Origin: an uncultured Planctomycetota bacterium
Lineage (GTDB): Bacteria > Planctomycetota > Planctomycetia > Pirellulales > Thermoguttaceae
Length of the DNA stretch: 41,332 nt
Assembly: GCA_902786505.1 (NCBI GenBank)
Contig: CADACS010000055.1
Location: 1-41,332 of the forward strand
Direction: 5' to 3'
A model generated the notes under the pieces. That model was not told the origin of the DNA and made no database searches. It saw nothing but the letters and a program-made list of their open reading frames with translations. Shown piece after piece: positions 33,988 to 41,332 of the stretch. Numbering within the stretch: position 1 is the stretch's first letter; each line of letters begins with the position of its first letter. The translations under genes were made by a program, and so were the position numbers.

Positions 33988-36540
33988 TTACTTGTCTTTC
34001 GGGAGGTCGTAAGGCCCGAGCCCGACTTCGTAAGGCGCGTAGTTGACGGGGAATCCGCCTTCCGGCTCTTTGCAGAGCTCTTCCCGAATCGCTTCGTACA
34101 TGCCGAAGCCGAACTCGTTGTTCGGCTCGATATACGAGCCTTCGCCCCACTCGTTGAGCGGTCCGAGCACGACGCGCTTATTGCCGGTCTCTTTTGCGTA
34201 TTCCTTGTAATCTTTGAGGATACGCCGGAACGCCTCGACCGAACGGTCGTAGACGACGGTACTGCGGAATCCGTGCCACGGCCGCGAGTCCCAGCCGGTC
34301 GAGATATTCGGAATCGTTGGAAGAATACCCGTCTTCGCGCGTTCGTCCCAGTTCGGCTTCTGCGCGGCGGCGACTTCGTCGAACGAGTAAAGCTGCGGAT
34401 TTTTGACGCCTTTTCCGCCGTACATGAAGTGATAGATCGTCGTGGCGTCGAATCCTTGGTCGGCGTACTTCTGAACCGTAGCGGGATCGACCGCGTGTTC
34501 CGGCCATTTCATCGCGATAAAGTACACGCCCGGATAGCCGGCCTCGACGCACATATCGCGCACGATTTTAATCGCGCGCTTGCACCCTTCGCCCGGTTTG
34601 AGGTCGAGCCCTTCCTGCTTCGCTTCTTCAATCATGTCGTGATCGACGATCGAGGCGTCCCACATGACGACGACAGGCTTGCCGTCGATCGTGTAGTATT
34701 CCGGCGTATTGAAGTAATGATCGAGCCAGTATTGAGTTACGTTTTTCCAGTCTTCGGTCGAATGGGTGCCGTATCCGGTATGGTTGGCCCACATCATCGC
34801 CCATTTTAAATTCGAGCGGTATTTCGCCTGCTGGAACGCGCGAACCCAATGGTCGAGATGAATTTGCCCTTTCTTCCAGTACCAGTCGACAAGGAAGAAC
34901 TGAATGCCGTTTTCCGCGGCCCATTTAATCTGCCAGTCGACGACTTCCGGATTCGCTTCGTCGTAGTAGCCCAAGAGCGGCTTGCGAATCGGAGCGGCGT
35001 CGTCGATTTTGTCCCATCCGGACCGTTTCGACCAGCCGGGGAAATAGTAGGCGCCGATTTCATACTCGCTTTCGAGCTTCTTCGGGGGCGCGACGTAGTC
35101 CATTTTCGGAACGTCGATAGCGGGCAGAACGTTCAGTTTCGGCTTAAAGACGTAGGTCGACGTCTGCTTTTGGCCGTCGATTTCCGACCTCGCCGAGAGC
35201 GTCAGTTCCGTTTCAAATTTGCCGGATTCTTCCGTAACGTAATGCGCGACGATTCGGCACGCTTCGCCGGGCGCGAGCTTGAAGAAGCCCGGAAAGACGG
35301 CTTTGCCGTCCGGACCCGTCTGAATTCCGTGCAGGTCCGCGTCCGCAAGGTCGCCCGACGCGCCGCTCGACGCGAGCCGGTCGCCCGTCGGATTAAATCC
35401 GAGCAGCGGGTCGACCGCGATCTTCTGCGCCGTAACGAGTTCGAGCTTGGGGCCGTTCGTCGGAGCGACGATTTGGAGCCGTTTAAGTTCGGCGCCGCCG
35501 CTGTTGCGCGCGATCATTTCGTACTGGACGGCCGCTTTGCCCTGTTGGAGCCGCGCCAGCTCCGGCTGCGCGCCGTTCCCCTGCGTTTCGAGGGCGCCGA
35601 ATCCGAGCGGCTCCTTGGAGAACGCGACGCGCTTAACGTCGAATTCGCGCGGGGTCGTGAGTTCCCATCGGAACATTTTGGCGCCAAATTCTTTATAAGC
35701 GGACAGATCGACGTTTTTCGCCAGCCGTTTAGAATCGGGAGCGCCGACGTTAAAGAGCGGGACCTCAAAGGAGACGACGCCCGAGCCGACGCCGGTCAGG
35801 AACCGTAAATTGGCGCGCGGGAACGGGCCGGCCGGGTCCTGGCCGTTGTTCTCGTATTCAAGATAGAGATTTGTACCGACGGCGGCGGGGTCCATAACGC
35901 CCAGACCGCTGCGCCAGCCGTTCGTATCGACGCTCGAATCGCAGCGGAGCGCGTCGAGTTCTTCGCCGGACCAGTCGGTTTGAGTCATCGCCTGAGTCTG
36001 ATCGACGTTGATATCGAGGATGCGGATATAGTCGATCTCGACGCTTGCCCCGTTTTTGATTTCCTCTTCGGTGGGACGGCCCAGATCGACGCGAATCTTA
36101 ATGATCTGCGGTTCCGAGAGCCAGGCGGGCAGAATCTGATACGTGCGCCACTTGCCGTCGTGGACAATATCCCAATTTGCCGTCTTTTCCTGCGAGAAGC
36201 CGTTGTATTTGCCTTCGTTAGAAGAGGCGTAGAAGATTTCGCCGATATAGAATCCGGTCGACTTCATACGGATTTCAATATATTGGCCCGGCCGCGGTTT
36301 GAACTCGAACTGGGGACTCACGACGAACGGGTCCCAGCCGGTGTACTTGGCGCACAGCGCGCCGTCTTTGCAAATCGGTTTCGTGAGGCTTGCCGGCGAC
36401 CACGCGTCGACCTCCTGCTGTGTGTTAAAATCCCAGCTGTAAAGCGTTTGAGGCTCGGACGCGCGGCCGGACGCGCAGCAGAGCGCAAGCGCGCAGACCG
36501 CGAGGACGCGCGCCGCCAGGCGGGTAACGGAACAAGTCAT
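33988..36540 (-). CDS. Secreted WbsX/GH99-like glycosidase-type protein
   Basis: An 850-residue secreted protein with a signal peptide (LAARVLAVCALALCCASGRA). Residues ~25-180 look like a carbohydrate-binding jelly-roll (WDFNTQQEVDAWSPASL, IEIRMKSTGFYIGEIFYA). A middle region resembles an immunoglobulin-like fold. From about residue 490 the sequence YEIGAYYFPGW, followed by GIQFFLVDWYWKKG, LKWAMMWANHTGY and LGPLNEWGEGSYIEP, matches the WbsX-like family related to GH99. Those enzymes act on mannose-type or host-like glycans. E in NEWGEG is a candidate catalytic residue. The gene has its own strong promoter, divergent from the next gene. Confidence 0.85.
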   Translation of the reverse strand: MTCSVTRLAARVLAVCALALCCASGRASEPQTLYSWDFNTQQEVDAWSPASLTKPICKDGALCAKYTGWDPFVVSPQFEFKPRPGQYIEIRMKSTGFYIGEIFYASSNEGKYNGFSQEKTANWDIVHDGKWRTYQILPAWLSEPQIIKIRVDLGRPTEEEIKNGASVEIDYIRILDINVDQTQAMTQTDWSGEELDALRCDSSVDTNGWRSGLGVMDPAAVGTNLYLEYENNGQDPAGPFPRANLRFLTGVGSGVVSFEVPLFNVGAPDSKRLAKNVDLSAYKEFGAKMFRWELTTPREFDVKRVAFSKEPLGFGALETQGNGAQPELARLQQGKAAVQYEMIARNSGGAELKRLQIVAPTNGPKLELVTAQKIAVDPLLGFNPTGDRLASSGASGDLADADLHGIQTGPDGKAVFPGFFKLAPGEACRIVAHYVTEESGKFETELTLSARSEIDGQKQTSTYVFKPKLNVLPAIDVPKMDYVAPPKKLESEYEIGAYYFPGWSKRSGWDKIDDAAPIRKPLLGYYDEANPEVVDWQIKWAAENGIQFFLVDWYWKKGQIHLDHWVRAFQQAKYRSNLKWAMMWANHTGYGTHSTEDWKNVTQYWLDHYFNTPEYYTIDGKPVVVMWDASIVDHDMIEEAKQEGLDLKPGEGCKRAIKIVRDMCVEAGYPGVYFIAMKWPEHAVDPATVQKYADQGFDATTIYHFMYGGKGVKNPQLYSFDEVAAAQKPNWDERAKTGILPTIPNISTGWDSRPWHGFRSTVVYDRSVEAFRRILKDYKEYAKETGNKRVVLGPLNEWGEGSYIEPNNEFGFGMYEAIREELCKEPEGGFPVNYAPYEVGLGPYDLPKDK

Positions 36541-36609
36541 ATCTTCTGCCTTTCATTTCGGGTAAACGTGGGAATCGCGGAACGGCGACTCGGAAAGGAA
36601 CGCGCGCTC

Positions 36610-36638
36610 ATTATACCGAGAGGGACGCCCCGTTTCAA
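36610..36638 (-). promoter_or_regulatory. Predicted sigma70 promoter of the WbsX-like gene
   Basis: Minus strand TTGAAA (36638-36633), 17-base spacer and TATAAT (36615-36610), followed by GAGCGCGCG. It gives a ~60-base leader. Confidence 0.75.
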
Positions 36639-36677
36639 GAATCGCACGAAAAGGACGTCCGCGTTCGCCGCGCGAAT

Positions 36678-36706
36678 TTGACCTTTCCTGTCGGCGCCGG
36701 TATAAT
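36678..36706 (+). promoter_or_regulatory. Predicted sigma70 promoter of the divergent glycosidase gene
   Basis: TTGACC (36678-36683), 17-base spacer and TATAAT (36701-36706), followed by AGCGCGCG. Near-consensus. The two -35 boxes of this divergent pair are about 40 bases apart, so a shared operator is possible. Confidence 0.8.
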
Positions 36707-36781
36707 AGCGCGCGTCGGCGGCCGCCGCGTGCGGAGCGGCTCGGCGTTTTTCCGTTCTTCCATTTGAACAAGGGGGTTATG

Positions 36782-38977
36782 ATGAAGTTATGGCGCGTTT
36801 TATCCGCGTTCGCGGCCTTTGCGGCCGCGGCCGTTTCGTCTTACGCGGCCGAGCCGGCCGACTGGCTGCTCGATCCGTCGCCTTACGTCGCTTCGGTCGA
36901 CTTTAACGAGACGTCGCGCGAACTCACGCTGACGAACGGGCTTGTCGCGCGCCGCGTTCTTCTCGCGCCGAACGCGGCGACCGTGTCGCTTCGCAATCTT
37001 GCGACGGGCGAAGAATTCGTTCGCGCGCTCGCGCCGGAAGCGCGCGTAACGCTCGACGGAAAAGAGTATCCGGTCGGCGGTCTGACCGGCGCGCCGGTTG
37101 CGAACTACTGGCGGGAAGAGTGGGCGGCGGACGCGCAGGCGATTCCCGACGCCTACCGGTACGAGCGGTACGAAGTCGGAGAAATCGAAGAGCGGTTCCC
37201 CTATAAGAAGCGGCCCGAATGGCTCTCGCGCGATCTCGCGTGGCCGCCGAAAGGCAAGCGCGTCAGTCTCTTCTTTGCGCCGCCGCAAACAGAAGACGGC
37301 AAGCCGCTGCCCGCGGTCGAAGTGCGTTACGAGATCTACGACGGCGCGCCGCTTCTCTCGAAACAGCTGCGTCTGCACGGAGACGGCATGCCCGACGGCG
37401 CGGAAACGACGCTCGACACGTTCGTTAACGAGGAGCTCAAGCTCGTCGAGAATTACTCGAACGTGGAACAGGCCGTTTCCGAAATTCCGTACAACATAGG
37501 CGTTTTGAGCGACTACGTTTACGGCGGTATGGATTTCTCCAATTTGGAAAAGAACGTCGCGTTCCAACTGCAAGTCGATCCGGACTATCCGACGCAGGTC
37601 AATTACCAGCGCAAGACGCTCTGTCTGCTCGTCTGTTCCCCGGAACTTGGTCCCTCTCAAATTATTAAGAAGGGCGCCGATTTTGAGTCGAATATGATCT
37701 TCGAGTTCCTGTTCGACGGTTCCGACCGGGAGCGGCGCGGCCTGACCCGGCGCCGCGTTATGCGCGTTCTCGCGCCGTGGACCGCGGAGAATCCGCTCAT
37801 GTTTCATAAACTTGGCTCGAAGCCGGAAGACGTTCGAGCGGCGATCGAGCAGTGCCGGGAGACCGGATTTGAAACGCTCATTATGAGCTTCGGGTCCGGT
37901 TTTAATTTAGAGAGCGCCGATCCGAACTACCGCGAGACCTACCGCAAGCTCAGTTTGGAAGCGAAAGAGGCGGGCGTCGCGCTCGGCGGGTATTCGCTCA
38001 CCGCGTCGCGCGGGGCCGGCGATCCGAAAGACAACGTCGTCAATCCGAAGCCGAGATATGGCGTCTGCCCGTGTCTGCAGTCCGTTTGGGGCCAGAACTA
38101 TCTCAATACGCTCAAAGAATTTATGGGATACGCCGAATTTGGAATCTTTGAGAACGACGGGCCGTATCCGGGCGACTTCTGCGAGAGTACGGACCATCCG
38201 GGCCATCGCGGGAAAGAGGATTCAGTCTGGACGCAGCGGCGCGCGCAGGCCGATCTGTACCGCTGGTGCCGCGCTCACGGCGTTTACGTCAATCAGCCGG
38301 ACAGCTACTTCCTTGACGGCGGAAATAAAACCGGCATGGGCTATCGCGAGACGAACTGGTCTCTGCCGCGCGCGGAGCAGGTCGTTATCGAGCGCCAGAA
38401 CATATACGACGGCACGTGGGATAAGTCCGCGTCCCTCGGCTGGATGTTCGTTCCGCTGAGCCAATATCACGGGGGCGGGGCGGCCGCGACGATCGAGCCG
38501 CTCAAAGATCATCTGGATCATTACGACGCGCGTTTCGCCGATCTTATTGGCGCGGGCGTTCAGGCGTGCTGGCGCGGACCGAGACTTTACGACAGCGAGG
38601 AAACGAAAGCGGTCGTTAAGAAGTGGGTCGATTTCTATAAAGCGAACCGCCGCGCGCTTGATTCCGATATAATCCATCTTCGGCGCGCGACCGGGCGCGA
38701 CTGGGACGGATGGCTGCACGTCGATCCGGATCCGAACGCAACGACCCGCGGGTTGGCCTTTTTCTACAATCCGAAGACGGAGCCGATTACGCGAAAGATT
38801 CGCGTTCCGCTTTATTATACCGGCCTGACGGCGAAAGCGCGCGTCCGTCTGGGCGACGCCGACTTAAAATTAGGCGAACCCTTTGAAATCCCCATCGACG
38901 CTATGGGGAACGCCGAAATTGAAATTACAATTCCGGCGGAGAAGTACGCGTGGGCCGTTTTTGAAGCGGCGGAATAG
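36782..38977 (+). CDS. Secreted TIM-barrel glycosidase-like protein (GH36/clan D-like)
   Basis: A 731-residue secreted protein. ATG at 36782 is favoured: AAGGGGG is 5 bases upstream, against 2 bases for the ATG at 36779. The signal peptide ends near SSYA (KLWRVLSAFAAFAAAAVSSY). The N-terminal beta-sandwich (RELTLTNGLVARRVLLAP, VRYEIYDGAPLLSKQLRLHG) and the barrel (ETLIMSFGSGFNLESADP, VALGGYSLTASR) recall alpha-galactosidase-type clan D enzymes. The canonical GH36 nucleophile and acid/base blocks are absent; a likely catalytic region is FGIFENDGPYPGDF. It is not assignable to a numbered family by eye. It is followed by a GC hairpin without T tail. Confidence 0.75.
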   Translation: MKLWRVLSAFAAFAAAAVSSYAAEPADWLLDPSPYVASVDFNETSRELTLTNGLVARRVLLAPNAATVSLRNLATGEEFVRALAPEARVTLDGKEYPVGGLTGAPVANYWREEWAADAQAIPDAYRYERYEVGEIEERFPYKKRPEWLSRDLAWPPKGKRVSLFFAPPQTEDGKPLPAVEVRYEIYDGAPLLSKQLRLHGDGMPDGAETTLDTFVNEELKLVENYSNVEQAVSEIPYNIGVLSDYVYGGMDFSNLEKNVAFQLQVDPDYPTQVNYQRKTLCLLVCSPELGPSQIIKKGADFESNMIFEFLFDGSDRERRGLTRRRVMRVLAPWTAENPLMFHKLGSKPEDVRAAIEQCRETGFETLIMSFGSGFNLESADPNYRETYRKLSLEAKEAGVALGGYSLTASRGAGDPKDNVVNPKPRYGVCPCLQSVWGQNYLNTLKEFMGYAEFGIFENDGPYPGDFCESTDHPGHRGKEDSVWTQRRAQADLYRWCRAHGVYVNQPDSYFLDGGNKTGMGYRETNWSLPRAEQVVIERQNIYDGTWDKSASLGWMFVPLSQYHGGGAAATIEPLKDHLDHYDARFADLIGAGVQACWRGPRLYDSEETKAVVKKWVDFYKANRRALDSDIIHLRRATGRDWDGWLHVDPDPNATTRGLAFFYNPKTEPITRKIRVPLYYTGLTAKARVRLGDADLKLGEPFEIPIDAMGNAEIEITIPAEKYAWAVFEAAE

Positions 38978-38986
38978 CGCGGCACG

Positions 38987-39015
38987 GCAGCCCGCCGCCG
39001 TGCCCGGCGGGCTGC
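38987..39015 (+). terminator. Hairpin after the TIM-barrel gene, possible terminator
   Basis: An 11-bp perfect stem GCAGCCCGCCG/CGGCGGGCTGC with a 7-base loop, right after the stop at 38977. There is no T run, so termination may need the AT-rich palindrome at 39115 or Rho. Confidence 0.4.
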
Positions 39016-39114
39016 GGAACAGAAGAACTTCGGGCGTGGAGGCGCGTTTTGTCGTTGGACAGTTATTCCACGCTTTGGAAACTCGGTAATAGAAATACAT
39101 AAATGCGAGCCTTC

Positions 39115-39176
39115 GCGGCGTAAAACAGATTTTTCAAAAATTTTCAAAAAAAATTTTTGAAAAATCTTGACGCCGC
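39115..39176. repeat. Composite palindrome: GC outer arms, perfect AT-rich 18-bp inner stem
   Basis: Outer arms GCGGCGT (39115-39121) and ACGCCGC (39170-39176). Inner perfect arms of 18 bp (39127-39144 with 39150-39167) with a CAAAA loop. The right side overlaps the -35 box TTGACG of the following promoter. The 39016-39114 stretch before it has nothing recognisable. Confidence 0.93.
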
Positions 39177-39195
39177 AAAAATCCGCAGATATACT
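39167..39195 (+). promoter_or_regulatory. Predicted sigma70 promoter of the LEPR-XLL Calx-beta gene
   Basis: TTGACG (39167-39172), 17-base spacer and TATACT (39190-39195). The -35 lies in the right arm of the composite palindrome. The leader runs about 39202-39260 and includes GAGA-AGCG-TCTC followed by TTTT (39214-39229), a small attenuator-like hairpin. Confidence 0.7.
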
Positions 39196-39260
39196 CTCAG
39201 TTAGTAGAGGTGGAGAAGCGTCTCTTTTCTTAACCGTTTAAGGCAGGGGCCGTCTCCAAT

Positions 39261-41332
39261 ATGCAGTCCTTGCATAGGACGAAAACTATTTGCTGACAAA
39301 AGGGTTGCCGCGCAAAGAAGCCCGGTAAGGGGCGCGCGTCTCGATTTGAAGCTCTTGAGGAACGCTCCCTTTTGTCGGCGGTCGGAGTCGCGGCGCTGGA
39401 TTCTCAGGCGTTTGAAGGTTCCGGGGCCGAGACGGGCGTCTGGCGCGTGGAGCGGACCGGCTCGACCGAATTGCCCGCCGCCGTTCCGTTTAAACTTACC
39501 GGGTCCGCCGTCTGGGGCGCCGACTATCAACTCTACGATCTTTCTTCATCTTCTTATCTTACGCTGACGCAAACGTACAACGCCGGTCTCGGCGAATATG
39601 AATACTGGGGCTCCGCGTCGTTTCCGGCCGGAACAGGCGCGCTCGACTTGGAAGTCCGCGCGACCGCCGATCAACTTCAGGAGCCGACGGAAACCGCCGT
39701 TCTAACGCTGGTTCCGCCCGCCGAACTCGAGCTTATCGGAGCCGGTTCCGCGTCTATTAACATAATCGACGCCAACTCATGGCTCGTCCAAATCGCGGCG
39801 ACCGATTCCGCGGCGTCCGAATCGCCGTCGTCCGCGCCCGACTGCGCGTCGTTTACCGTAACGCGCGCGGGAACGCTCGCGGCTTCGTCGCCGCTCACGG
39901 TCAAATTCGAACTTTCGGGCTCTGCGGATCCCAGTTCCGACTATACGCTCGTCGACGCGAATAATCTCACCGTCGCGCTCAGCCGCGCGGACGCCGATTC
40001 GCCATGGTTCGGCTATCTCTCGATTCCTGCCGGTCAGACGTCGGCGTCGTTCCAGCTCCGTCCGGTCAACGACTCGATTCGGGAAGAATCGGAATCGGCG
40101 GTAATTCAACTCGTTCCCGGACTCGACTTCTATAACGTGGGCGCCAATTCCGCGGCGTCGGCGACGGTCGCCGACAACGACGCGTGGACGGTCAACGTAA
40201 CGTCGCCCGATCCTGTCGGCGCGGAGACGAATTCCGGCGAGACGCCCGACCCAATTGTCTTTCGCCTCTCGCGAACGGGCGAGACGGACCTAACGCACGC
40301 GTCGACCGTCTGGTTCGCGTTCTCGGGGACCGCCGATCCGGCGCTCGACGTCTCTGCGCCGAGCGGAGCGGCGTACGATTCCCAGCGCGGACTCTGGTCG
40401 GCGTCGATCCCGGCGAACGCCGCCTATCTCGACCTCGCCTTTTCCGTCGTAAACGACGCGTCGCCCGAGCCGACCGAGACCCTAACGCTCTATCTCGTCG
40501 ACAGGCCGTCGGACGTGAGCGCGTCTTATTCCGCATACGCGATCGGGTCCGACGCGTACGCGACCGCGCAGATTCTCGATTCCGATTCCTGGACGGTCGA
40601 AGTCGCGGCCAGTTCCCCGAACGGCGCGGAGCGGCTCGCGGGCGAACCGTCGGCGCCCATAACGTTTACCGTAACGCGAACGGGAACGGCAAATCCCGCG
40701 AGCGCGACGACCGTCTACTGCGAGCTGTCCGGAACGGCGCGGCCCGGTTACGATTACGTTCTGCCCGGCGGCTTTATCGGCTCCTACGGCTCCGTAACGA
40801 TTCCGGCGGGCCAGACGTCGGCGTCGCTGACGCTCGACGTTCTCGACGACCGACTTATCGAAGGCTCGGAGACGGTCGTACTTCGCGCGCTCGACTATCT
40901 CCCGGCGCCGTATCTCGCGGCCGGGCCGGTCGTTCAGTACGCGCTCGGCGCGGCTTCGAGCGCAACTGCGGCGATCGCGGACAACGAGCTCGCCGTAACC
41001 GTCGCGATTTCGGCGCCCGATCCGCTCGCGCAGGAGCCTTCCGGCGGTTCCGGCGCCGTTTTGGGAACCTTTCGCGTCACGCGCGCGTGCGACGACGTAA
41101 GCGCCGCGCTTACGGTAACGTACGCGCTCTCGGGAACCGCGGAAAACGGAACCGATTACGCGGCGCTTACCGGCGTCGCGACGATTCCTGCGGGCGCAAG
41201 TTACGTCGACGTCTCCGTAACGCCGCTCGGCGACGCGCTTTCCGAGCCGCTTGAAACGGTCGTCGCGACGCTCGTCTCCGATCCTGCCGCGCCGACGCCC
41301 TATCTCGTCGGCGCGAGTTCGACGGCGGCGTG
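39261..41332 (+). CDS. Partial LEPR-XLL Calx-beta repeat surface protein with an in-frame TGA near the start
   Basis: The frame is open from 39297 to the window end (678 codons), so the gene is cut by the edge. Its N-terminus reads RFEALEERSLLSA (from residue 28), the LEPR-XLL motif that begins many giant planctomycete surface proteins. The best start is ATG 39261 with an AGGGG site 11 bases upstream, but this frame has TGA at 39294-39296 (codon 12). Between that TGA and the motif there is no ATG, GTG or TTG. After the motif come Calx-beta domains (GSADPSSDYTLV, LSIPAGQTSASFQL, GTARPGYDYVLP, VTIPAGQTSASLTLDV), which bind calcium or aid adhesion in other proteins. It is either a disrupted gene, a sequencing error, or one using an unusual start. 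Confidence 0.8.
39768..41332 (+). repeat. Tandem Calx-beta repeats, about 135 residues per unit
   Basis: Units begin with related blocks ANSWLVQIAATDS (~39768), NDAWTVNVTSPDP (~40176), SDSWTVEVAASSP (~40581) and NELAVTVAISAPDP (~40983), spaced about 405 bases apart. Each contains an SGTA...DY and IPAG pair. The last unit is cut by the window end. Confidence 0.85.

Noticed and set aside
39294..39340. Selenocysteine recoding of the TGA in the LEPR-XLL gene
   Set aside because: A small CCC-GGTAA-GGG hairpin with a GG-starting loop lies 27 bases after the TGA, within bacterial SECIS distance. However, the lower stem needs a seven-base bulge, and a selenocysteine in a basic export region makes no functional sense. 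A point mutation is simpler.
40184..41254. A 356-codon plus-strand frame over the Calx-beta region
   Set aside because: Arg-rich translation in the wrong frame; the true frame shows Calx-beta repeats and runs off the window end.
1..41332. CRISPR arrays, insertion sequences, integrases or phage genes
   Set aside because: No regularly spaced direct repeats, transposase or recombinase motifs were seen. The island at 16-18 kb has no flanking repeats or tRNA that I could find.

Overview
The window looks like a chromosomal piece of a planctomycete, probably a gut- or sediment-type Pirellulales/Thermoguttaceae relative. This is inferred from four things: a five-gene MoxR/DUF58/BatA-like operon, a Tat-dependent Gfo/Idh/MocA oxidoreductase, a large secreted DUF4953-type zinc metalloprotease, and a Calx-beta protein carrying the planctomycete LEPR-XLL N-terminal motif. 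Many secreted glycoside hydrolases fit a polysaccharide-degrading lifestyle. The DNA is GC-rich by eye, and most start sites are ATG with purine-rich ribosome binding sites.

Layout. 0-8.9 kb: a tightly packed plus-strand operon with a MoxR AAA+ ATPase, a DUF58 protein, two von Willebrand A membrane proteins, a Cys-rich membrane coiled-coil protein and a PepSY-TM protein. 9.0-15.8 kb: a secreted carbohydrate cluster with a multidomain GH43, a propeller plus beta-helix protein translationally coupled to it, and a GH36 alpha-galactosidase. 16.0-18.4 kb: an unrecognised four-gene island (A1-B-A2-C) with two diverged paralogues interleaved with two unrelated small proteins. It is less GC-rich by eye and ends at a strong bidirectional terminator. 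18.5-21.3 kb: tyrS and a three-domain nifU transcribed divergently. 21.4-24.9 kb: minus-strand Gfo/Idh oxidoreductase, outer-membrane beta-barrel protein and a membrane-anchored unknown. 25.0-29.6 kb: VanZ-like and Nudix genes, then the metalloprotease, which has a long Ala/Glu/Lys coiled coil inserted just before its HExxH site. 29.7-31.6 kb: minus-strand isochorismatase, HEAT-type lipoprotein and ribosomal protein S21. 31.9-39.0 kb: GxGYxYP protein, WbsX/GH99-like protein and a divergent TIM-barrel glycosidase around a divergent promoter pair. 39.1-41.3 kb: a composite palindrome fused to a promoter, then a Calx-beta repeat protein that runs off the window and carries an in-frame TGA near its start.

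The best candidates for something undescribed are the A1-B-A2-C island, the palindrome-promoter-LEPR-XLL locus with its in-frame TGA, and the coiled-coil insertion in the metalloprotease. All calls come from reading the sequence without database searches.
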